In this document: positions 15,181 through 22,920 of the stretch, in pieces
How the letters are laid out: every line of letters starts with the position of its first letter
Position numbering within the stretch: the first letter of the stretch is position 1
Assembly (NCBI RefSeq): GCF_947387525.1
Contig: NZ_CANDNW010000010.1
Span: forward strand, 1-50,711
DNA length: 50,711 nucleotides
Origin: Limosilactobacillus viscerum
Lineage (GTDB): Bacteria; Bacillota; Bacilli; Lactobacillales; Lactobacillaceae
Direction of reading: 5' to 3'
Made by a program: the position numbers and the translations under genes
Notes under the pieces: model-generated
Databases searched by the model: none
What the model was told of the DNA's origin: nothing
The model's input: only the letters and a program-made list of their open reading frames with translations

Positions 15181-15217
15181 AGAGGTTATCAGGTTTTCCT
15201 GATAACCTCTTTTGTTT
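15181..15217 (+). terminator. terminator of the tRNA-Tyr/Gln unit
   Basis: AGAGGTTATCAG pairs perfectly with CTGATAACCTCT, followed by TTTGTTTTT. It lies only ~12 bases before the next start codon, in front of that gene's ribosome site. Confidence 0.85.
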
Positions 15218-15228
15218 TTAGGAGCGAT

Positions 15229-15858
15229 ATGATGACTGAAATATACTTAATCCGACACGGACAAACCATTGCCAATAAAATGGGACTAAAACAAGGAACT
15301 ATTGATGACGAACGAACGTACTTAACGGCAACCGGTAAGCAAGAGGCTGCTGTATTAGCAGAAAAACTTAACCTGGGAAATAATTTGACGGCGCTATATG
15401 TTTCACCGCTACATCGAGCGCAGCAAACCGCACAAATCTTAAACCATCAGCTTAACTTACCGCTAATTATTGATGATCGATTGCGGGAAATTTCTTATGG
15501 TGATTGGGATGGTCAGAAAAATACGGACCTAAAGCAGAAATACCCGGAGCTATTTTATCCCTTGGCAGGAGTAGTACGGCCAGAGTATGTTTCTATTTCC
15601 CATGGTGAAAGCTTCCAGCAGGTTGAGACACGGGTTCGTTCCTTTACCAAGGAGTTAACTACTAAGTATCCTCACGGGCGAATAGTAGTTGTTACGCATG
15701 GCTTTACAGTCCGTTCATTTGCGGCAATCGTGACGGGTGCGTGTGGAATGGATATCTTGGAGCCAGATAACTGTAGCGTTTCAAAAATAGTAGTCGAACC
15801 GGCAAAAATGAAAATGCACTTGGTTTACTATAACCGGGTAGTTAACAGCCACTTTTGA
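15229..15858 (+). CDS. histidine phosphatase family protein (phosphoglycerate-mutase-like)
   Basis: A 209-residue member of the branch-1 histidine phosphatase superfamily. The catalytic RHG motif is in EIYLIRHGQT, SPLHRAQQTA carries the second arginine, and VVVTHGFTVRSF the second histidine. The EISYGDWDGQ segment resembles CobC/YhfR-like broad phosphatases rather than glycolytic mutase; the true gpmA is at 36698. The substrate is unknown. Two adjacent ATGs follow AGGAG; the first is used. The terminator of the tRNA unit lies immediately upstream, so its transcription source is not clear. Confidence 0.88.
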   Translation: MMTEIYLIRHGQTIANKMGLKQGTIDDERTYLTATGKQEAAVLAEKLNLGNNLTALYVSPLHRAQQTAQILNHQLNLPLIIDDRLREISYGDWDGQKNTDLKQKYPELFYPLAGVVRPEYVSISHGESFQQVETRVRSFTKELTTKYPHGRIVVVTHGFTVRSFAAIVTGACGMDILEPDNCSVSKIVVEPAKMKMHLVYYNRVVNSHF

Positions 15859-15903
15859 TTAGTTGTGCTAGCATTAAGGAAAAAGTAAAGAGGAGTAATT
15901 TAG

Positions 15904-16551
15904 ATGCCAAAACAGGGTCAGTTTGCCAAGTCAGCACGCCTTAAACAACTTAATAATTTTAAAGCAAAGCGTCACCAGGGGAAGGGCAACACGATTAATA
16001 ATGACCAGCTAACTGACTACTTAGTTGTTCGTTTCGCGCTAACAGCCAAGAGACGGGTCCCACAGTCGGCTCAGGAAACCACCCAACGGTTCTTGATTGA
16101 AATTGCGGACCAGTTGGTTGCAAAACAAGGGAAACTGGCTAAAATAGTCCCAGAACTAGTGAATCGGCTAAACGCCCAAGTTCCTTGGCAGTTTTTTAAG
16201 CAGGTGACGGATAACTGGAACTTGCTGCAAAAGTTTCTGGTAAAGGAAGTCCCAGCAGTCCCATTAGCCAGCAGGGTACGGATTAGTGACCAGGTTACAC
16301 CAGCAGAGCTCAACCAGCTAGTCGCTACGGTCCTAGCAGAAAAAGGGGCAATGTCAACCTTGCTTAACCAGACTAAGATTGACCCGGCAAAGAAGAAGCA
16401 GACAACTCAACTACTGTTACTGACCCTGTATCAAGGGGGACAAATTGACTGGCCAAAAGTTGCTGCATTATTATCACCGCTACCATATCAGCCAGATTCC
16501 TCGCTGGACCAGGTAACTCAGGACTGGTTACGTACCTTGAGCAAGCAATAA
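15904..16551 (+). CDS. conserved-looking protein of unknown function
   Basis: 215 residues, predicted soluble and mostly helical, with a lysine/glutamine-rich N-terminus (MPKQGQFAKSARLKQLNNFK) and no membrane segment or signal peptide. No family or motif was recognised. AGAGGAG precedes the ATG. It lies 45 bp after the phosphatase gene and may share its transcript. Codon use looks like the neighbours. The terminator-like hairpin at 16600 follows, after a promoter that overlaps its stop region. Confidence 0.7.
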   Translation: MPKQGQFAKSARLKQLNNFKAKRHQGKGNTINNDQLTDYLVVRFALTAKRRVPQSAQETTQRFLIEIADQLVAKQGKLAKIVPELVNRLNAQVPWQFFKQVTDNWNLLQKFLVKEVPAVPLASRVRISDQVTPAELNQLVATVLAEKGAMSTLLNQTKIDPAKKKQTTQLLLLTLYQGGQIDWPKVAALLSPLPYQPDSSLDQVTQDWLRTLSKQ

Positions 16552-16555
16552 GTTC

Positions 16556-16585
16556 TTGACGCGCTTTCAATAGATTTGGTATAAC
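16556..16585 (+). promoter_or_regulatory. promoter of the MFS transporter gene
   Basis: TTGACG (16556-16561), an 18-base spacer and TATAAC (16580-16585). Transcription would begin near 16592, just before the hairpin at 16600. Confidence 0.7.
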
Positions 16586-16599
16586 TAAAACGATAACCA

Positions 16600-16634
16600 G
16601 GCTGTGGTGGAGCAATCACCATGGCCCTTTTTTA
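16600..16634 (+). promoter_or_regulatory. terminator hairpin in the MFS leader (candidate attenuator)
   Basis: GGCTGTGGTG (16600-16609) pairs with CACCATGGCC (all ten pairs, two G-U), followed by TTTTTT. It lies downstream of a promoter and directly upstream of the pump's ribosome site (GGGGG, 16642-16646), so it would terminate the pump's own transcript unless opened. It could also end read-through from the gene at 15904. Confidence 0.6.
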
Positions 16635-16654
16635 GTGAAAAGGGGGAAATTTGT

Positions 16655-18055
16655 GTGGCTGAAAAAAGTAAACATACATACTTAGCAATTATTTCATTAG
16701 CGTTATTAACCTTTATCGGAATTCTAAACGAAACCTCGATGAACGTTACCTATCCAGAACTTTCCCGGGAGCTGGGTGTTTCACTAGATACCATCCAGTG
16801 GATTACGACGGGTTACCTGTTAATGGTGACGGTGACGATGGGGACAACTGCCTATCTTCTGCGGCAGTTTGCGGCACGGAAGCTACAGTTGACCGCGGTC
16901 TTAGCCTTTATTATTGGCGACCTAATGTGTGCCTTAACGCCGGACTTTGCTATGCTGCTAACTGGCCGGCTAATTCAGGCCATTGCCACCGGCCTATCAA
17001 CGCCAATCCTCTTCCACCTGATCTTTACGGAAATTCCCCGGGAACGGCTGGGTTCCATGACCGGCTTTGCGGGAATGGTGATTTCCTTTGCACCGGCATT
17101 GGGACCAACGTATGGTGGCTGGATTTCGGCGATAACCTCCTGGCGAATGATCTTTTGGATTTTACTGCCTTTTGTCCTGGTGAGCTTGGTGCTTGGTCAG
17201 CTATTTATTCGTAACCAACCACTGGGTAATGATAAGCGGTTTAGCTATGGGAGCTTGCTGAGCCTAGCAGTGGCATTGTTCTCAGTTGTTTATGGCTTTT
17301 CAACGATTGGAAAACAGGGACCTAGCTGGCGGCTAGTACTGTGGCTAATCATTGCGGTGGCTTCCTTTAGTGTCTTTGTCTATGTTAATAACCATGGCAA
17401 GTCGCAGTTATTTGACCTTCGTGTTTTCAAGAGCAAGTCACTACGCCTGTCGACTTTGACCTATTTCAACTTGCAATTTATCAACATTGGAATTTCACTA
17501 GTAATTCCCTTGTATGCCCAGTATGTTCTGGGGGCCTCATCAACGATTGCTGGTTTAGTCCTCTTACCTGGGTCGGTGTTTGGTGCCTTCATTGCGCCAT
17601 TTGCAGGTCGGCTCGCCGACCTGCAGGGCTTTGCTAAGCCGGTAACCTTTGGTGGCTGTTTACTGCTAGTAGGGACGCTATGTTTTTCCCTCTTCCAACG
17701 CCAGCTAACACCTTTCCTGGTGATGCTTTTCTTCGTAATTCTCCGGATTGGGTTTAACTTTGCTTTCGGGAACACGATTTCTAATGCTTCAATCCTGGTT
17801 GATGCTAAGAATAGTGCGGACGTTAATTCAATCTTTAACATGGTTCAACAATTTGCCGGTTCATTGGGGACGGGCTTCTTAGCCGCAGTTCTGGCAGTCT
17901 TTCAAAATAGTGGAAGCGGTAGTATGCGGACCCGTACTTATACTGGTGGACGGGTTGACTACCTCTTCTTACTGGCAATGGCGGTAATTGTCGTGCTCGC
18001 AATTATTACTAATTACCGGATGCAAAAGCTGGCCAAAGTTCGAGCAAGTAAATAA
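16655..18055 (+). CDS. MFS multidrug efflux transporter (DHA2/EmrB-QacA type)
   Basis: About 466 residues with roughly 14 hydrophobic segments, the layout of the DHA2 drug:proton antiporter family. Motifs: LNETSMNVTYPELSRELG and TIQWITTGYLLM in the first helices, the RLIQAIATG region, and motif-C-like GFAGMVISFAPALGPTYGG. Members export cationic drugs or dyes; the substrate here is unknown. Start chosen at GTG 16655, 8 bases after GGGGG; the frame stays open upstream to GTG 16604, but that would run through the terminator hairpin. The leader carries a promoter and a terminator-like stem, suggesting attenuation control. Confidence 0.9.
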   Translation: MAEKSKHTYLAIISLALLTFIGILNETSMNVTYPELSRELGVSLDTIQWITTGYLLMVTVTMGTTAYLLRQFAARKLQLTAVLAFIIGDLMCALTPDFAMLLTGRLIQAIATGLSTPILFHLIFTEIPRERLGSMTGFAGMVISFAPALGPTYGGWISAITSWRMIFWILLPFVLVSLVLGQLFIRNQPLGNDKRFSYGSLLSLAVALFSVVYGFSTIGKQGPSWRLVLWLIIAVASFSVFVYVNNHGKSQLFDLRVFKSKSLRLSTLTYFNLQFINIGISLVIPLYAQYVLGASSTIAGLVLLPGSVFGAFIAPFAGRLADLQGFAKPVTFGGCLLLVGTLCFSLFQRQLTPFLVMLFFVILRIGFNFAFGNTISNASILVDAKNSADVNSIFNMVQQFAGSLGTGFLAAVLAVFQNSGSGSMRTRTYTGGRVDYLFLLAMAVIVVLAIITNYRMQKLAKVRASK

Positions 18056-18122
18056 AGTATGGTAGAATAAGAGCTTGTAATAAGGAGCGTTGTGCTTAGT
18101 TTAATAGAAGGAGTGAGACAAA

Positions 18123-19367
18123 ATGAGCGAACAACCATTTGTTCCGCTGATTTTAGGAAGCGACTTTAATGCCTATGGAATGGCCCGGTCAATGTATGAA
18201 AAGTATGGGGTGAAGTCCCACCTGTATGCCCGTGCTGAATTGGCACCAACCCGGTTTTCGAAGATCGTCGACCTGCACTTTGATGCAAACCTACAAAATC
18301 CGGAAGTATTTACGAAGACCCTGGTTAATGCGGCCAAGCAGTATATTAACCAGGGGAAGAAGGTTGTTTTAATTAGCTGTGGGGATGACTACACTGAGCT
18401 GGTCAGCAAGAATCGTGCAGAATTAGCTAAGTACATGGCAATCCCATATGCCGACTATGAATCAGTATCAAAGCTGACGAACAAGGAAGAGTTTTACAAT
18501 ATCTGTGAAAAGTATGGTCTGCCATACCCAAAGACTGATATTTTGAAGCCAGATACGGATTACAAGAATTACAAGTCACCATTTGAATTTCCGGTTGCAC
18601 TGAAAGCAGCGGATGCGGTTGAGTGGCATAAGGGGAACTTTGAAGGATACGAAAAGGCCTACATTATTAACGATGCCGACCGCCTGCAAAAGGTTTTAGA
18701 AACTATTTATGAGCATAGCCCGTATAAGGGTGACTTGATCCTTCAAGAATTCATCCCGGGTGACGATAGCAACATGCGGACAATTAACTGCTATGTTGGT
18801 AAGGACCACCAGGTTAAACTGATGAGCCTGGGGCACCCGCTCTTGGAAGAATGTGAACCGGCAAACGTGGGCAATTATGTAGCAATTATGCCGGCGTACG
18901 ACAAGCAAATTTACCAAAACATTAAGAGCTTCCTGGAAAATGTTGATTTCACCGGTTTTGTCAACTTCGATTTGAAGTATGACCGGCGGGATGGCCAGTT
19001 TAAGGTATTTGACCTCAACCCCCGGCAGGGACGGAGCAGTTTCTTTGTTTCGCTGAATGGTCACCAGCTAGCAACGTTCCCGGTTGAGGATTATGTGTTT
19101 GATAGTCTAAAGGACCAGGATACAATTTATGCAAACCAGGATCCGGCAAAGTACCAGTTATGGTTGAGTGTATCGAAGAAGACCTTCCTGGAATATGCAA
19201 AGGATAATGAGATCAAGAAGGAAGCGGAAAAGCTGATTAAGGAAGGCCGGTATGGCACGACTTACAGCTATTCCAAGGATATGAACCTGATGCGCTGGAT
19301 TCTAGGGAAGCGGATCGATTCAGTTTCACAGAAGAACTTTGAAAAGTATTTTGTGATGAAAAAATAG
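18123..19367 (+). CDS. ATP-grasp carboxylate-amine ligase, probable D-aspartate ligase
   Basis: 414 residues of the ATP-grasp superfamily. An N-terminal pre-ATP-grasp domain ([22 protein letters not shown]) comes first. The ATP-grasp domain (~125-330) has [27 protein letters not shown] and the Mg-binding [12 protein letters not shown]. It resembles D-aspartate ligase (Aslfm of Enterococcus faecium), which adds D-Asp to the lysine or ornithine of UDP-MurNAc-pentapeptide. The call is strengthened by the AspT-like carrier and Asp/Glu racemase downstream, and by the D-Asp cross-bridges known in Limosilactobacillus walls. AGAAGGAG precedes the ATG. A terminator at 19401 separates it from the carrier gene. 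Confidence 0.82.
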   Translation: MSEQPFVPLILGSDFNAYGMARSMYEKYGVKSHLYARAELAPTRFSKIVDLHFDANLQNPEVFTKTLVNAAKQYINQGKKVVLISCGDDYTELVSKNRAELAKYMAIPYADYESVSKLTNKEEFYNICEKYGLPYPKTDILKPDTDYKNYKSPFEFPVALKAADAVEWHKGNFEGYEKAYIINDADRLQKVLETIYEHSPYKGDLILQEFIPGDDSNMRTINCYVGKDHQVKLMSLGHPLLEECEPANVGNYVAIMPAYDKQIYQNIKSFLENVDFTGFVNFDLKYDRRDGQFKVFDLNPRQGRSSFFVSLNGHQLATFPVEDYVFDSLKDQDTIYANQDPAKYQLWLSVSKKTFLEYAKDNEIKKEAEKLIKEGRYGTTYSYSKDMNLMRWILGKRIDSVSQKNFEKYFVMKK

Positions 19368-19400
19368 TACTAAACGGACCAAGTTAGGTCTGTCTGTGGA

Positions 19401-19436
19401 AAAGGACTAGCGCGAAGATACGTTAGTCCTTTTTTT
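19401..19436 (+). terminator. terminator of the ATP-grasp ligase gene
   Basis: AAGGACTAGCG pairs with CGTTAGTCCTT (one wobble), followed by TTTTT. Confidence 0.85.
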
Positions 19437-19565
19437 AACGTCAACATTGCATCCTAGTTGCGGTTTATTAACATTCAATGACAAGTCGTTAATGATTGTT
19501 GAATTGGCTACCCGGCAATGTGATAATATGGCTGGAATTATTAAATACGAAAGAGATTAAGGTTG

Positions 19566-21215
19566 ATGACAGATACAATCATTCATTTTATGGTTGAGAA
19601 CCAGACCTTCACATTGTTCATTTGTGTTGCGCTTGGTTTCGCCATTGGGAGTTACAAAATTGCGGGACGGTTTAACATCGGAGCTACTGTTGGTACGCTG
19701 GTAGTAACTTTAATTGTCGGCCAAATCGGTGCCTTTCCCCGGAATGAAATGCTAGGGACTATCTTCTTTGGTGCCTTCATGTTCTCAGTTGGTTACCGGA
19801 TCGGCCCCCAGCTGCTAGTCAGCTTAAAGCTATTTGGGGTACGGATAATAATTGCCAGTCTTTTCTGGATGCTGGTTGCTTTCTTCGTATCCTGGGGACT
19901 TTTCGTTGCCTTCAAGATTGGCCCAGGTGTTGCCGCCGGGGTTATTTCCGGTTCGTTGACCCAGTCTGCAACCGTGGCTAGTTCGTTACAGACAATTGGC
20001 TCATTACCGGTTAGCAAGGCGGTAAAAGCCACGTATGAGGCCCAATTGCCGGTTGCTTACGCCCTGACCTACGTTTTTGGTACGCTAGGTGTCATTATTT
20101 TCTTACGGGACATCGCACCAAAAATGATGGGGATCAAGATTGAAGAACAGGGACCACTGATGGCACGGAAATACCACTTCCACGCCAAGAACCCTAACCC
20201 GACTTGGCGACGGACCTACCTGGTTTCTGAGGGATCACCACTGGTTGGCAAAACGATTGTTCAGTTTAACCGCTGGTCTAACTACCACCTGATTGCGCTG
20301 GCTGTTTTCCATGACCACCAGATGACTGACCACCTGGAATATGAGATTAAACCAGGGGACTTAGTTACAGTGATTGGTTATGCGGTTCACTTTGACCGCC
20401 TACATGGTATTCCCAAGATCAAGGAAGTTTTGACGCCAACGAATGCGCCAAAAGAACGAAAATTTGTCCTGGGAAAGAAGTTTAAACCGGTTCAGTTAGC
20501 AATCCTTCGCCAACACGGGGTCTTTATTAACATCCAGGACCCTAACACGGGAAATGAACAGCTGATTAACCAGTTGCGGCCGGGAAATGTTATTTCAATT
20601 ACTGGTAATACCTCCCGGACGGCATATATCCTTGAAAAAATGGGGCAGTGGCACACTAGTGAGAATGCAGTTAACTATACCCTGTTTGCACTTGGAATTG
20701 GTGGTGCTTCCCTTTTAGGGATTGTTGGATTAAAATTAAATGGTATCCCACTCCAACTTGGTAACGGGACGGCGGCGTTAATTATGGGACTAGTCCTTAG
20801 TTCCTGGATCAACCGTCACCACGATTACAAGTCAATCCCTGAAACCGTTACTTCATTTTGCCAAAGTGTCGGCCTGACGATCTTTGTGGGAACGGTTGGG
20901 CTACAGTCCGCGCAGGCGTTTACCTCGGCGGTCCAGTCACTTGGTATTGGGGTCTTAGTAGTTGGAGCGATTATCACGATTGCGCCGCACCTTTTGACGC
21001 TGCTTTTCGGCCGTTATGTTTTACGGATGGAACCATTAGCTTTAATTGGTGCCCTGTCTGGTGTCGGGACGAGTGCTGCTTCAATGAGTGAAGATGTTCA
21101 AAAGGCCGGACCAGAGGGTGGTGCGTACTTTGCCGCAGCATTTACGCCTGCATTCGTGGTTGGTAACATTGGTATTACCCTATTAGGGCCGATCTTCGTG
21201 GCACTGTTGGCCTGA
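19566..21215 (+). CDS. aspartate:alanine exchanger (AspT/YidE/YbjL) family transporter
   Basis: About 549 residues. Two blocks of hydrophobic segments (~10-185 and ~365-545), the duplicated AspT/YidE/YbjL domain, flank a central cytoplasmic region with an RCK_C/TrkA_C-like domain (VSEGSPLVGKTIVQFNRWSN to KPGDLVTVIG). GSLTQSATVASS and GALSGVGTSAASM are the conserved inner-repeat motifs. Family members exchange L-aspartate for L-alanine or carry other amino acids. Start at ATG 19566 after AAGG; a TTG precedes it directly. It is followed 25 bp later by the racemase, suggesting aspartate supply for D-Asp formation. Confidence 0.88.
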   Translation: MTDTIIHFMVENQTFTLFICVALGFAIGSYKIAGRFNIGATVGTLVVTLIVGQIGAFPRNEMLGTIFFGAFMFSVGYRIGPQLLVSLKLFGVRIIIASLFWMLVAFFVSWGLFVAFKIGPGVAAGVISGSLTQSATVASSLQTIGSLPVSKAVKATYEAQLPVAYALTYVFGTLGVIIFLRDIAPKMMGIKIEEQGPLMARKYHFHAKNPNPTWRRTYLVSEGSPLVGKTIVQFNRWSNYHLIALAVFHDHQMTDHLEYEIKPGDLVTVIGYAVHFDRLHGIPKIKEVLTPTNAPKERKFVLGKKFKPVQLAILRQHGVFINIQDPNTGNEQLINQLRPGNVISITGNTSRTAYILEKMGQWHTSENAVNYTLFALGIGGASLLGIVGLKLNGIPLQLGNGTAALIMGLVLSSWINRHHDYKSIPETVTSFCQSVGLTIFVGTVGLQSAQAFTSAVQSLGIGVLVVGAIITIAPHLLTLLFGRYVLRMEPLALIGALSGVGTSAASMSEDVQKAGPEGGAYFAAAFTPAFVVGNIGITLLGPIFVALLA

Positions 21216-21240
21216 AGATGGGAGAAAGGCGGATTAATTC

Positions 21241-21963
21241 ATGAAAAAGTTCTTTACAGTTCTTGGTGGAATGGGGACGTTAGCGACGGAAAGTTACGTC
21301 CGGATTTTGGATAAGCGGACCCCCATTCACTGTGACCAAGACTACCTTGACTACATTGTGGTGAACCACGCAAGCGTCCCCGACCGGACAACCTGGATTC
21401 TGAATCACAGTAAGCCCAACTACAACCTAGACTTGATTGAAGATATCAAGCAGCAGAGCTTGTTAAAGCCGGCTTTCTTTGTGCTAATTTGTAACACAGC
21501 CCACTATGCTTATGACCAACTGCAAGCAGCAACCGACATTCCGATCCTTAACATGCTGGAAGAGACGGTTAAGGAAATCAAGCGGATTAAGCCTGATGCT
21601 AAGAAGGTTGGCTTGCTAGCAACTCGTGGGACAGTGGAATCTGGCCTGTACGATGGTTACATTAAGAAGGCAGGATACGAGGAAATTAAGCCAACACCAG
21701 AGCTTGTCGATATGACGGAGGACTTAATTTACCATGATATAAAGGAAAAGGGTCATTCTGACGGCAAGAAATTCCATGAATTGGTTCGGAAGATGGTTGA
21801 AGAAAAGGGCGCCGATGTGGTAATCCTTGGTTGCACAGAATTGTCATACGCCCAGGAAATGAATCCCGAAACCGAGTTCCCAGTTGCTGACTCACAGTCG
21901 ATTATTGTCGACCGGTCCCTGGAGAAGGGAATGGAACTTGAAGGTCGGACTAATAACAAATAG
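21241..21963 (+). CDS. aspartate/glutamate racemase family protein, probable aspartate racemase
   Basis: 240 residues of the PLP-independent Asp/Glu racemase superfamily. The two catalytic cysteines are C84 (LICNTAHYAY) and C198 (LGCTELSYAQ), set in the mirrored halves of the fold. The VLGGMGTLATE N-terminus is typical of aspartate racemases. It should convert L-Asp to D-Asp in the cytoplasm; with the ligase and carrier upstream it forms a cross-bridge supply module. A glutamate racemase role (murI) is less likely given the context. GGAGAAAGG precedes the ATG. A terminator follows. Confidence 0.88.
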   Translation: MKKFFTVLGGMGTLATESYVRILDKRTPIHCDQDYLDYIVVNHASVPDRTTWILNHSKPNYNLDLIEDIKQQSLLKPAFFVLICNTAHYAYDQLQAATDIPILNMLEETVKEIKRIKPDAKKVGLLATRGTVESGLYDGYIKKAGYEEIKPTPELVDMTEDLIYHDIKEKGHSDGKKFHELVRKMVEEKGADVVILGCTELSYAQEMNPETEFPVADSQSIIVDRSLEKGMELEGRTNNK

Positions 21964-21979
21964 ATAGATGATGAAAATT

Positions 21980-22023
21980 AACACTCACGGCATGCTTTAA
22001 TGCACAGCCGTGAGTGTTTTTGT
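21980..22023 (+). terminator. terminator of the carrier-racemase operon
   Basis: ACACTCACGGC pairs perfectly with GCCGTGAGTGT and is followed by TTTTG. Confidence 0.88.
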
Positions 22024-22134
22024 TTGATAATTGAACTACTGGTCAGATGATTGGTCTAGTCAATTTGAAACGTGTTAAAATAAAGCTGTATATGTTACCG
22101 CACAGTTCTTATTGCTATCAAGGAGGAAAAACTT

Positions 22135-22836
22135 ATGGGTTCACCGGTCTATATTCAAATCCATAATCAGCTAAGGGAAAACATTGAAGATGGAAAATGG
22201 CATGTTGGCCAGAAAATTCCCGCTGAACGTGAATTAGCAAGCCACTTTAACGTTAGTCGGATGACCCTTCGCCAAGCTATTCAAGCACTGGTTGACGAGG
22301 GAATCTTAGAGCGCCGGGTTGGTTCTGGTACCTTTGTTGCCAACCGGAAAGTTCAAGAAAAAATGGCGGGGGTCACTAGTTTCACTGACCTGATGTTAGC
22401 AGCGGGGAAAACCCCTTCGAGCAAAACCATTTCGTACCACTTAACAGTCCCGTCACAAACGGAAATTGAAAAATTAAAATTGCCAGCAGGTGAACAAGTA
22501 CTGCGGATGGAGCGGATCAGGTCAGGAAATGGTGTCCCAATTTGTTATGAAATCGCGACGGTTCCAGCAAAATTAGTTGAGAAGTTCAGCCGTGAAGAAA
22601 TCACTTCGTCATTTTACCGCACACTGGAGCAAAAGGCCCACCTATACCCGGGGCACGCTACCCAGAATATTTCCGCTACTAAAGCAACGGAGCGGATTGC
22701 AACCTACTTGCAGATCAAGCGAGGGGACCCCCTGTTGCGAATGACTCAGTTATCTTACTTGCAAGATGGTCGTCCGTTTGAATATGTTCACACCCAGTAC
22801 GTTGGCTCACGTTTCGAGTTCGTTCTTGAAAAATAG
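22135..22836 (+). CDS. GntR-family regulator with UTRA domain (HutC subfamily)
   Basis: 233 residues. The winged-helix GntR domain (~5-70) has YIQIHNQLRENIEDGKW, the helix-turn-helix PAERELASHFNVSRMTLRQAI and the wing ERRVGSGTFVA. A UTRA ligand-binding domain (~90-230) has RMERIRSGNGVPICYEIATVP. Such regulators bind a small effector, often a sugar phosphate, and repress a nearby gene. AAGGAGG precedes the ATG, and TTGAAA-18-TATATG (22065-22094) is a likely promoter. The next gene is pncB, with an inverted repeat over its -10 (22858-22875); whether this regulator binds it is open. Confidence 0.93.
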   Translation: MGSPVYIQIHNQLRENIEDGKWHVGQKIPAERELASHFNVSRMTLRQAIQALVDEGILERRVGSGTFVANRKVQEKMAGVTSFTDLMLAAGKTPSSKTISYHLTVPSQTEIEKLKLPAGEQVLRMERIRSGNGVPICYEIATVPAKLVEKFSREEITSSFYRTLEQKAHLYPGHATQNISATKATERIATYLQIKRGDPLLRMTQLSYLQDGRPFEYVHTQYVGSRFEFVLEK

Positions 22837-22857
22837 CCTTTATTATACAAACTAATG

Positions 22858-22875
22858 TTGTTATATTAATAACAA
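22858..22875. promoter_or_regulatory. inverted repeat in the pncB promoter (candidate operator)
   Basis: TTGTTAT (22858-22864) and ATAACAA (22869-22875) form a perfect 7-4-7 inverted repeat. It overlaps the likely -10 TATATT (22862-22867), which lies 17 bases after a weak TTTATT. This is the right place for a repressor site. Confidence 0.5.
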
Positions 22876-22920
22876 TACAAAACAGGCAACTACGTGTTTT
22901 TTCGAAGGGAATAAAAAACA

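Noticed and set aside
16604-16654. Upstream in-frame extension of the MFS protein
   Set aside because: It would translate through the terminator hairpin and adds a non-hydrophobic N-terminus; GTG 16655 has a well-spaced ribosome site.
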